Source of the DNA: Caldisericota bacterium
GTDB taxonomy: Bacteria > Caldisericota > Caldisericia > Caldisericales > Caldisericaceae
NCBI GenBank assembly: GCA_003650285.1
Contig: QMOQ01000003.1
Location: 1-47,229 of the forward strand
Length of the DNA: 47,229 nucleotides
Reading direction: 5' to 3'
Made by a program: the position numbers and the translations under genes. Numbering within the stretch: the stretch's first letter is position 1; every line of letters starts with the position of its first letter. Shown here piece after piece: positions 19,319 to 27,533 of this stretch. Below the pieces are notes generated by a model. That model searched no databases. It was not told the origin of the DNA and saw only the letters and a program-made list of their open reading frames with translations.

Positions 19319-20287
19319 TTAACTATACCTTATTCGTGGATCTGCTATAGCATAAAGTAAATCTGCCCCAAAATTACAAATTACAACAAGAATAGCGAGC
19401 ACCATTAAAGTACCCATAGCTAAAAATGTATCAGAATTTATTATTGCAGTGTAAAGCAACCTTCCGACGCCAAACATTGAAAAAACAGTTTCTGTTAGAA
19501 CAGCACCTCCAAACAACATCGGAATAGAGAGCATAAGGAGGGTTATCACTGGAATTAAAGCGTTTCTTAATGCATGTTTATATATTACTGTTCTTTCAGG
19601 CAAGCCCTTGGCACGTGCTGTTCTGACATAATCTTGCCTAAGAACCTCCAGCATAGATGATCTTGTATACCGCGTCCAAGACGCCATTCCTTGCAAACCT
19701 AAAGCTATTGCAGGCAGAATAAGATATTTAAGGTGATCTAAAGATCTCATGAAAAAATTAGCCGTATCCATTCCTACTGAAGAATACCCACCAATTGGTA
19801 GCCATCCAAGTTTTACTCCAAATAAAAGCATTAACATTAGACCAAACCAAAAAATAGGCATTGCCATTCCGAAAAAAGCAAGGGCAGTGGCAACATAATC
19901 GAGAAAAGAATATTGCTTCAGTGCTGAATATATACCGACCGGGATGGATACAATCAACGAGAGTAGAAATGAAAGTCCCATTAGTGATAGAGTGACAGGC
20001 AGTCTGCTTTTGATAAGTTGTATAACAGGATCATGGTATTCTCTTGAATATCCCCATTGTCCCATGACAAAGGCTTTTAACCAATAAAAGTATCTCGCCA
20101 GCAAAGGCTTATCCATGCCATAAATCCTTTCTAATTTTTTAATTATCTCAGGAGTAATTCTTGGATTGCCAGCAACAAGTGATCTCAGGCTGTTCCCTGT
20201 CAGAGAAAGCACCATGAAGATAAAAAATGAAATTATTAGCATGAGTGGTATTAATTGTAGCATTCTTCTAGTTATGTAAGTTCTCAC
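19319..20287 (-). CDS. ABC transporter permease (OppB/DppB type)
   Basis: MRTYITRRMLQLIPLMLIISFFIF, RYTRSSMLEVLRQDYVRTARAKGLPERTVIYKHALRNALIPVIT. Confidence 0.94.
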   Translation of the reverse strand: MRTYITRRMLQLIPLMLIISFFIFMVLSLTGNSLRSLVAGNPRITPEIIKKLERIYGMDKPLLARYFYWLKAFVMGQWGYSREYHDPVIQLIKSRLPVTLSLMGLSFLLSLIVSIPVGIYSALKQYSFLDYVATALAFFGMAMPIFWFGLMLMLLFGVKLGWLPIGGYSSVGMDTANFFMRSLDHLKYLILPAIALGLQGMASWTRYTRSSMLEVLRQDYVRTARAKGLPERTVIYKHALRNALIPVITLLMLSIPMLFGGAVLTETVFSMFGVGRLLYTAIINSDTFLAMGTLMVLAILVVICNFGADLLYAIADPRIRYS

Positions 20288-20316
20288 TTTATCCTCCGTT
20301 ATGAAAAGATTTTAAA

Positions 20317-20349
20317 AATACCAGCGGACTATGAAAGTCCGCTGGTATT
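20317..20349 (-). terminator. Strong hairpin between binding-protein gene and permease gene (terminator/attenuator)
   Basis: Perfect 14-bp stem AATACCAGCGGACT / AGTCCGCTGGTATT with 5-nt loop; followed on the minus strand by a T-rich stretch. Confidence 0.75.
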
Positions 20350-20373
20350 CAAGATAATTTTTTTTGGTTCTAA

Positions 20374-22599
20374 TTATTCTTTATAAACAAACGGGAAATC
20401 TGATGTCCAGGTTTTATAAGGAAATGGTTTGTAGGATTTTACGCTGGTAGATATATAAGTATGGTCTACCCAGGTAACCAGGAAAAGAGCAGGAAGTTGA
20501 TCTGTCCAAACTTTCATTGCTATTTTCAAATTCGGGATTAATTTACTCATTTGCACAGTACTGTTTGCAGCCGAAATTGCCGCATCGTATTCAGAATTAC
20601 TCCATCTGCTGTAGTTACCAGTATTATAATCATTTTCTGCTGTAGGAATTTCGCTTGTGTGGTAAATTTGAATTGCTCCTGAAGTAAGATCAAACGGCGA
20701 GCCGCCTCCCCATGCAAAAACAGTAGCCTGGAAATTACCCATAGGAACTGTTTCTGTCATCGCAACGCCCCAGGAAATTGACTTTGTCGTTATACCAACA
20801 CCTATTTTTTTCCACTGCTTAGTTAATACTTCTGCGGTTTGTGCTCTGGCTGGTTTTTCTGGAGAAATAGTAAATTCAATTACAAGTTTTTCTCCGTTTT
20901 TATATCTATAGCCGTCTGTTCCTAATACCCATCCTGCTTCATCTAACAGTTCATTTGCTCTATCGGGATTATATGGATACATTGTTACTAATGAGGGATT
21001 CCAAACTGCTAAGTTATCAAACCAATCATAAGCAGGAGTAAAGGTTCCAAGATAAACAACTTTACTAATCTCGTCTCTGTCTGTAGCATAAGCTAAGGCT
21101 TTTCTTACCCTTAAATCAGATAAGACTGGATCCTGTGTATTCCAGGTTATTTGTTCACGGTATGTCGAAGGCACATACTCTACATGTATGCTATCTCCCA
21201 TTTTTTCTTTTATCATGCTAGCTTGTGCAGCTGAAGAACCAGTATTAACGGCAATATCAACACTTTTAGCAAGTAAATTAGCCATAATTGTATTAGTATT
21301 TGGGATTACATACTGAATGATTTTCTTTGATACAGGTTCTCCATAGTACCAATTAGGGTTAGCCTCAAACTCAAGTCTTTCACCTTTCATCCATTTTGTT
21401 AGTACATATGGGCCATGTCCGACTGGATTATCCCAATAAGGATCATTTGCTAATGCTCCGGGATTTTGTTCAAATCTTTCGCGAAGAATATGTTCAGGAT
21501 ACATCAAAGTCATAACATAATATGGCTCCAAATCCGCTTCTTTAAAGTAATAAGTAATAGTGTAATCATCGGGTGTTTCTATTTTCTCTACCTTTAAATC
21601 TACAACATTGTAGGTAATAGGAACGTCAGGATGAGTTCTTACTTCCCATCCAAATTTTGCATCTGCTGAGGTAATTGGGTGACCATCAGCCCATTTAAGG
21701 CCTTTCCTGAGCCTGAAGGTGACTTTCATTGTTTCAACACCATCTACTTCGTTAACTACCCATAAACCGTTTTCCTGAGAAGGAACCTCTCTAATCATGC
21801 TGGGATACAAAACTGCTGGGTTTTCGTCTAATCCAATCGCTCCATCGAAAATAAGTGCCGTAGAATCAACACCTACTGCAAAATTTGCAAACTCTTGACC
21901 TGCAAGGTCGCCTGGTTCTTGAGATTCGGCAAAAGTCAGAACTGGTGTATCTTTTGGGGGGACAATCAACATATATACACTATTTGCACATTCAGCTCGA
22001 GTAGCACTTTTAATAGGTGCTATTAATCTCCCTTTTCTATAATTTAACATTTGAATTGTGGGTTGATAAGCCAAAGTTACGGCGCCATAGGCCCACTTTG
22101 CAACTTTTTGTTCATCATTAGCCATTGCTATCGGCTGTTCTAGAGTTGCATTTAAACTTAAAGATTCGCTTTCTTTGCCGATAACCCTAATCCCGAGAAC
22201 AGCTAGTTCTTGTCTTGTGATATTTCTTGTTGGACCAAAGGTACCATCCGGATAGCCTAGTATGTATCCTGCTTTTGCTGCTGCCTCTACATAACCATAC
22301 GACCAGCGGCTTTTTGAAACATCCGGGAATGTGGGCGTGGAAGGACTATAAAGACTAAGGTCTTTTGCCACAACAATCATTTTTGCAAATTGCTCACGTG
22401 TTACAGGATCTTCCGGCTTAAATGTTCCATCCGGGAAACCTACTATTACTTCTTGTGCAACAAGGTAGTCAATATGTTCTTTTGCCCAGTAATCTGTTGG
22501 AATATCCGGGAAACCTGCTGCGGTCGTTAAAGCCGGCCTTACCGCAAAGAAGACCAACACCATCATTACTGCAAGTGTTAAAGCTAATACTTTTTTCAT
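20374..22599 (-). CDS. S-layer-homology-domain-anchored solute-binding protein, SBP_bac_5 (oligopeptide/dipeptide) type
   Basis: Signal peptide; SLH repeats FPDIPTDYWAKEHIDYLVAQEVIVGFPDGTFKPEDPVTREQFAKMI and FPDVSKSRWSYGYVEAAAKAGYILGYPDGTFGPTRNITRQELA, plus a weaker third; then SBP_bac_5 features (LRKGLKWADGHPITSADAKF, NPYWDNPVGHGPYVLTKW, DLRVRKALAYATDRDEI). Confidence 0.9.
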   Translation of the reverse strand: MKKVLALTLAVMMVLVFFAVRPALTTAAGFPDIPTDYWAKEHIDYLVAQEVIVGFPDGTFKPEDPVTREQFAKMIVVAKDLSLYSPSTPTFPDVSKSRWSYGYVEAAAKAGYILGYPDGTFGPTRNITRQELAVLGIRVIGKESESLSLNATLEQPIAMANDEQKVAKWAYGAVTLAYQPTIQMLNYRKGRLIAPIKSATRAECANSVYMLIVPPKDTPVLTFAESQEPGDLAGQEFANFAVGVDSTALIFDGAIGLDENPAVLYPSMIREVPSQENGLWVVNEVDGVETMKVTFRLRKGLKWADGHPITSADAKFGWEVRTHPDVPITYNVVDLKVEKIETPDDYTITYYFKEADLEPYYVMTLMYPEHILRERFEQNPGALANDPYWDNPVGHGPYVLTKWMKGERLEFEANPNWYYGEPVSKKIIQYVIPNTNTIMANLLAKSVDIAVNTGSSAAQASMIKEKMGDSIHVEYVPSTYREQITWNTQDPVLSDLRVRKALAYATDRDEISKVVYLGTFTPAYDWFDNLAVWNPSLVTMYPYNPDRANELLDEAGWVLGTDGYRYKNGEKLVIEFTISPEKPARAQTAEVLTKQWKKIGVGITTKSISWGVAMTETVPMGNFQATVFAWGGGSPFDLTSGAIQIYHTSEIPTAENDYNTGNYSRWSNSEYDAAISAANSTVQMSKLIPNLKIAMKVWTDQLPALFLVTWVDHTYISTSVKSYKPFPYKTWTSDFPFVYKE

Positions 22600-22687
22600 A
22601 CTTTTTCCTCCTTTAAGATTTGTTTTTTCTTACTTCTTTTTACATTCTTTTTACATTCTTTGCCTGTTTTCACCTCCTCAAATGAAA

Positions 22688-23164
22688 TTATCGAAACATC
22701 ATTTGGTTTAATGACCAATAAAGGGTAGCATAATTTTCTTTATTTTGCAAAATTTCAATGCTTTGCTTATTTATTTTTTTACCTTCTACTTTTACTATAT
22801 CATTGTTTTTTATTACAACTGGGTTTATAATTTGTTTTGGTGTTTTTAATCCTGTAAAGCTTGCTATAACAAGCAGCACCGAGGCGAATCCAATGGCAAA
22901 TCTTGTAAACCTTGTTTTTTTCAGCTTTCTTAGTTCGTTATTTACTAATTTGTCTCTTTTGAGTTGAGATAAAAGTGTTTCTTCGAGATTATTGCGAAAA
23001 TTGTTATCAGGAGCTTCGTCTCCCTTTTTGAGAAATAGTGCAATATCAGCCATGGATAAAAGATCCACATCATTATTTAGCTCTTTATAGCTTGGAGATT
23101 TCTCTTCCATTAGGTTCTCTATAAAGTTTGAAATGCTTTGTTCTTTTTCCTTATTGATTTGCAT
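22688..23164 (-). CDS. Putative anti-sigma factor-like single-TM protein (no zinc motif)
   Basis: Overlaps the downstream end of the sigma gene; cytoplasmic N-terminus, one TM (RFAIGFASVLLVIASFTGL), extracytoplasmic C-terminus. Function inferred from position. Confidence 0.5.
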   Translation of the reverse strand: MQINKEKEQSISNFIENLMEEKSPSYKELNNDVDLLSMADIALFLKKGDEAPDNNFRNNLEETLLSQLKRDKLVNNELRKLKKTRFTRFAIGFASVLLVIASFTGLKTPKQIINPVVIKNNDIVKVEGKKINKQSIEILQNKENYATLYWSLNQMMFR

Positions 23165-23723
23165 TTTTTATTCTCTCCTTAACTCTTTCTTTTAAGGTGC
23201 TCAATGCTCTAAATTGCATTACCTTTATAGCCCCTTCATTTTTCCCGAGTGTTGCAGCAATTTCGCGAATACATTTTTTCTTAAAGAACCTTAATTTAAT
23301 AATTTCTTGATACTGTTTTGGAATTTTCTGCAACTCTTCGTTAATTATTTCTTCTATTTCCTTTCTCTCTATCATAATGTATGGGTCATCAATTGGCGGA
23401 AGCAGCACATTTCCCCATTTTTCTTCAAGTGGAAGAATTTCTATCCCTGCATTTTTTCTAAACAGATCTCTTATAGTGTTTCGCTCTATGCTGTATACCC
23501 AAATATCTAATCCTTCGTTCATCCTGCTTTCATATGTATTTAAATGTTTAAAAATTTTAAAAAATGTTTCTGACGTAATATCCTCAGCTTGCTCCCTGTT
23601 TTGTAATTTCCTATAAGCATACTTATATATTTTAGGGAAAAACATTTTATAAAATTCTCTAAATGCTTTTTCATCTCCTGAAACAATTTTCTTAACAAAA
23701 ATAATTTCTTCTCTTTTTTCCAA
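23151..23723 (-). CDS. ECF-type RNA polymerase sigma factor
   Basis: Region 2 (FYKMFFPKIYKYAYRKLQNREQAEDITSETFFKIFKHL) and region 4 (EELQKIPKQYQEIIKLRFFKKKCIREIAATLGKNEGAIKVMQFRALSTLKE). Starts at TTG with SD GGTGAGG. Confidence 0.9.
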   Translation of the reverse strand: MEKREEIIFVKKIVSGDEKAFREFYKMFFPKIYKYAYRKLQNREQAEDITSETFFKIFKHLNTYESRMNEGLDIWVYSIERNTIRDLFRKNAGIEILPLEEKWGNVLLPPIDDPYIMIERKEIEEIINEELQKIPKQYQEIIKLRFFKKKCIREIAATLGKNEGAIKVMQFRALSTLKERVKERIKNANQ

Positions 23724-23736
23724 TTCCTCACCTATA

Positions 23737-23764
23737 TAAACGTAATTTTTTAAAAAAGGTTACA
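23737..23764 (-). promoter_or_regulatory. Putative ECF-type promoter TGTAAC-N16-CGTTTA upstream of the sigma gene
   Basis: Minus strand TGTAACCTTTTTTAAAAAATTACGTTTA, in the gap between the HlyD-like gene and the sigma gene. Confidence 0.4.
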
Positions 23765-23769
23765 CTTTC

Positions 23770-24657
23770 TCATTTTCCCGTTTCGTTTATAATTTCTCCT
23801 TCTCTCACTATATGTGGTGTTCTTACAACGGTGATAGCGTTTCGGGTGTCCGGTATTTCTGCAACGATTTTTTCTGCATCTCTATAAATGTGTGTTTCCA
23901 TAAATTGTACTTTTTCCCCGGTCAATACATAGATACCTGTTTCCCCGTCTTTCTGTACTATATCTTTCTCTCCAATAATTATTCCATTTGTCTTGGTATA
24001 TTGTACCAAAAAAATATTTTTGTTCAATATTGACTCCAAATAGTCATATACTTTGCATACAACAAATTTGTTTCCTCTGAAAATAATGTTTCCCTCTATA
24101 AGTATATTATTTTGGAATTGGTCGAAGTATAGCGTATTTATATCCTCAGGAATATTTATATTTTCAAGATACAGATACGCAAATTCATTTGGAATAATTG
24201 TCGCAGCTATTTCTCCGTAATGTATAAATTCTCCAGGATAGATTGTATCAAGTTCATTTTTATTTATTGGATTATTCTTTAAATCTGGCGGAAAATCAAA
24301 ATCATAATTTTCATATCGAGCCCATTGCAAGATCCCTTTTCCGGGAGATAATAAATCTACTACAATTTCTTTATCTTTAATTTTCCCTATGACTTCGTTT
24401 TTAGTAACAAATATCCCATCTTCTATAATTGGTTCTAATATTCCATCTATTTGTGCAAAAGCAGGCTTCATATCGAACAATACGAACCCTTCAGCCCTGA
24501 TCTTTAACCAGATGGTTTGTACTTTGATATTTTCTGCTTGAATATGAGAAGTTTTGGAATAAGCAAGAATATTGCTTCCAGCAGAGACAATGAGAATTAT
24601 AGACAAAAGACATAAGGAAATATTTACAAGTAATTTTATTCCCGATAGCTGATTCAT
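23770..24657 (-). CDS. HlyD/membrane-fusion-like protein directly downstream of ftsZ
   Basis: N-terminal TM, then a biotinyl-lipoyl-like/barrel-sandwich pattern (IDGILEPIIEDGIFVTKNEVIGKIKDKEIVVDLLSPGKGIL; GEIAATIIPNE). Family assignment weak. Confidence 0.45.
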   Translation of the reverse strand: MNQLSGIKLLVNISLCLLSIILIVSAGSNILAYSKTSHIQAENIKVQTIWLKIRAEGFVLFDMKPAFAQIDGILEPIIEDGIFVTKNEVIGKIKDKEIVVDLLSPGKGILQWARYENYDFDFPPDLKNNPINKNELDTIYPGEFIHYGEIAATIIPNEFAYLYLENINIPEDINTLYFDQFQNNILIEGNIIFRGNKFVVCKVYDYLESILNKNIFLVQYTKTNGIIIGEKDIVQKDGETGIYVLTGEKVQFMETHIYRDAEKIVAEIPDTRNAITVVRTPHIVREGEIINETGK

Positions 24658-25713
24658 TTATTCAGTTGTTTTCTTTCTTCTTATAAATGCAGGAGTTTCA
24701 AAATTACCTATATCGATACTTTCGCTATCAATATTAAGTACTTTCATTTTTTTACTTATTTGAGCAGATTTGTCAAAACCAGCGGCAATTACAGAAATAT
24801 AGATCTCATCTGTAAGTGATTCGTCTATTGCTGTACCAAAGATTATATTTGCATCAGGAGAAGCCGATTCGGTTATTACTTTTGTGGCTTCATCTACTTC
24901 AAACAGTGTGAGGTCTTTGCCTCCCGTGATGTTGTAGAGAACTCTGTCTGCTCCAGTCAAAGAAAATTCCAATAGTGGGCTTTTTATTGCTGCTCTTGCA
25001 GCTTCTGTTGCTCTATTTTCTCCATGCCCGTTTCCCATGCCGAGCCATGCTGTTCCGGCATCTTTAAGTGTTGTTTTAACATCTGCAAAGTCTACATTGA
25101 CCAGACCTGGCATTGTAATAAGATCTGAGATGCTTCTTACTGCATGATACAATATATTATCTGCTAATTTGAAGGCGTCGTTGATCGTAGTTTTTTTATC
25201 CACGAGTTTTAATAATCTGTCGTTTGATATTGTTATGACAGTGTCTACCCCCGGTGTAAGCTCTTTTATTCCATTTTCTGCAACTTCCATTCTTTTTCTT
25301 CCTTCAAATTTAAAGGGTTTTGTTACTATTGCTATTGTGAGGATGTTCATTTCTTTTGCAATGGATGCTATAATAGGGGAAGCCCCAGTACCAGTACCTC
25401 CGCCCATACCAGCTGTGACAAATACAAGATCGGTACCCTCTAAAATTTTTTTAAGCTCTTCCTTGCTTTCCTCCGCAGATATCTTTCCTATTTCAGGATA
25501 AGAACCTGCACCCAATCCTCCCGTTGTTCTTGCGCCTATCTGCACTTTTTTTTCTGCTTTGTTTAATGCAAGTACCTGTACATCAGTGTTTATTGCGATA
25601 AATTCTACTCCTTTTATTCCTTCATCCATCATTCTATTTATGGCATTGCTTCCTCCGCCACCAATACCTATTACACGAATTTTTGCTTGGGCGCTTACCC
25701 ACGGATCTAGCAT
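24658..25713 (-). CDS. ftsZ: Cell division protein FtsZ
   Basis: IGGGGSNAINRM, VTAGMGGGTGTGASPIIA, ISNDRLL; C-terminal peptide ETPAFIRRKK. Confidence 0.98.
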   Translation of the reverse strand: MLDPWVSAQAKIRVIGIGGGGSNAINRMMDEGIKGVEFIAINTDVQVLALNKAEKKVQIGARTTGGLGAGSYPEIGKISAEESKEELKKILEGTDLVFVTAGMGGGTGTGASPIIASIAKEMNILTIAIVTKPFKFEGRKRMEVAENGIKELTPGVDTVITISNDRLLKLVDKKTTINDAFKLADNILYHAVRSISDLITMPGLVNVDFADVKTTLKDAGTAWLGMGNGHGENRATEAARAAIKSPLLEFSLTGADRVLYNITGGKDLTLFEVDEATKVITESASPDANIIFGTAIDESLTDEIYISVIAAGFDKSAQISKKMKVLNIDSESIDIGNFETPAFIRRKKTTE

Positions 25714-25731
25714 TATTATCAGCCTCCTTTA

Positions 25732-26949
25732 TTAACCAAATATATCTTTTATCCAAGATAAATGTTTTAAAAAGTCCATCTTCTTGTGTTTTGCCATCTC
25801 GTTTTCTATTGCAAACTTTATGAGACCTACGCTAGTGGAATATGCAGGGCTGTGTAGAAATTCTGCAATTGCAAAATTTCCATCTGGATAACCAATTCTA
25901 GCAGGAATTTCAATAATTTCACTTGCTCTTTCAACAAAATTTTTAAGTAGAGAGCATCCTCCAGTAATAACAATACCGGCAGGAATATTATTCCAGTATC
26001 CTGACTTCATCAATTCCAAGCGTATACCTTCCAATATTTCATCGGATCTTGAAGTAATGATATTTCCAATAAAATCTATAGACACTTTTCTTTTTTCGGT
26101 GCTACCAAATTTATCTATTTCTATTTCACCTGTTGGGTTATTATTCTCTGTCTCAACAAAACCATGATTTTTTTTAATTGATTCTGCTTCCTCTAAAGGT
26201 ATCCTCAATCCGTATGCAATATCTTTTGTAATATATTCTCCCCCAATTGGCAGTACTGAGGTATGAGCAATATTCCCGTTTGCAAAAATTGCAAGATCAC
26301 CTGTACCTGCACCAATATCCAGTAGAGCAACACCCAATTCCTTTTCTTCTTCATTAATTATTGCACATGATGATGCAAGGGATTGGAGCACAAATCCGTT
26401 TAACTCGAGATCTGCCATGCGAATGCATTTTTTAATGTTGTGGAGCGACGTTGTAGAACCCGTTATAATATGTACTTCTTCTTCTAATTTTATACCCGAC
26501 ATACCAATCGGGTTTCTTATTCCATCTTGGCCATCAATAATAAACTGTCTTGGTAATACATGGACAATGTCCTGATTTGGTTGAAGTAAAAGTACTTTTG
26601 CAGATTCTTCTACTCGTCTTATATCTTCTTTTGTTATTTCTCTTCCTTCTTTTGATATGACAATTATGCCTTTATTGTTTAGCGAATATACATGATTTCC
26701 GCTTATAGAGACGTAAACAGGCGTAGCTTTTTTGCCAGCCATTGTTTCAGCCTGTTTCTTGGCTGCTGTAATGGCTTCGGCAGCTTTGTTCAAATCTGTT
26801 ACTATTCCTTTATTTATACTTCTACTGGGAACTGACCCTACGCCAATAATGGAAGGACGTTCATCCGTCACTTCAGCTATGAGAAATTTTATAGTGCTGC
26901 TTCCTAAGTCAAGTGCAGAAATAATTTTTTCGTTCACTTTTCCCTCCAT
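25732..26949 (-). CDS. ftsA: Cell division protein FtsA
   Basis: ISALDLGSSTIKFLIAEV, VALLDIGAGTGDLAIF, GIVITGGCSLLKNF; C-terminal amphipathic segment DFLKHLSWIKDIFG. Confidence 0.95.
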   Translation of the reverse strand: MEGKVNEKIISALDLGSSTIKFLIAEVTDERPSIIGVGSVPSRSINKGIVTDLNKAAEAITAAKKQAETMAGKKATPVYVSISGNHVYSLNNKGIIVISKEGREITKEDIRRVEESAKVLLLQPNQDIVHVLPRQFIIDGQDGIRNPIGMSGIKLEEEVHIITGSTTSLHNIKKCIRMADLELNGFVLQSLASSCAIINEEEKELGVALLDIGAGTGDLAIFANGNIAHTSVLPIGGEYITKDIAYGLRIPLEEAESIKKNHGFVETENNNPTGEIEIDKFGSTEKRKVSIDFIGNIITSRSDEILEGIRLELMKSGYWNNIPAGIVITGGCSLLKNFVERASEIIEIPARIGYPDGNFAIAEFLHSPAYSTSVGLIKFAIENEMAKHKKMDFLKHLSWIKDIFG

Positions 26950-27533
26950 TTAATTATAGCTTGTTCTTTGTATTGCAAATTTATTTCTTTTATTTTATAT
27001 ATTTCCTCATTGAATAATTCTATTACTTTTTTATATTCTTGCAACTTTTTTTTATAATCTCCTTTTTCCATTATAACAAGGATTTTATTTTTATCATAAA
27101 ATGCAATCATTTTATTTTCTACAGAAAATTTATCCACTGTATCAAGTATATTCAAATCGTTTAGATTAACAAACAACAAGATGAAATTTTCATTCCAACT
27201 TTTGCTTGTGAAATCAGCAAAAAAGTTATTTTCTAACTCCTCTTTTTTGTTTATAATATGTCCTTTGGATGAGATTGCAAAATCTCTATCTGAAAAATGG
27301 ATAGTACCAAATATTGTTTCATTATAAAATACGTCAACACTGAGGAGCTTCCTGTGAATTTCTGCCGGGATTTTTAACTGATATACAGAATATAAGATAC
27401 CTACTTTTTTAAATATATCATCAAGATCGATCTCTATGTTACTATAAACCCGTATGCGCTCTGCCGGGAGAAGTGGGGACAGGAGTATAAGTAAGAGGAT
27501 AACAGTTATAATTAAAAGGATGAGTTTTTTCAT
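26934..27533 (-). CDS. Divergent FtsQ/DivIB-like protein
   Basis: Short N-terminus, one TM, position between ddl and ftsA, ending (INLQYKEQAIIKW) resembles FtsQ C-termini. Confidence 0.55.
   Translation of the reverse strand: MKKLILLIITVILLLILLSPLLPAERIRVYSNIEIDLDDIFKKVGILYSVYQLKIPAEIHRKLLSVDVFYNETIFGTIHFSDRDFAISSKGHIINKKEELENNFFADFTSKSWNENFILLFVNLNDLNILDTVDKFSVENKMIAFYDKNKILVIMEKGDYKKKLQEYKKVIELFNEEIYKIKEINLQYKEQAIIKWREK

Noticed and set aside
16413-20287. Possible novel transport system
   Set aside because: All four genes are standard Opp/Dpp components; only the SLH fusion of the binding protein is unusual.
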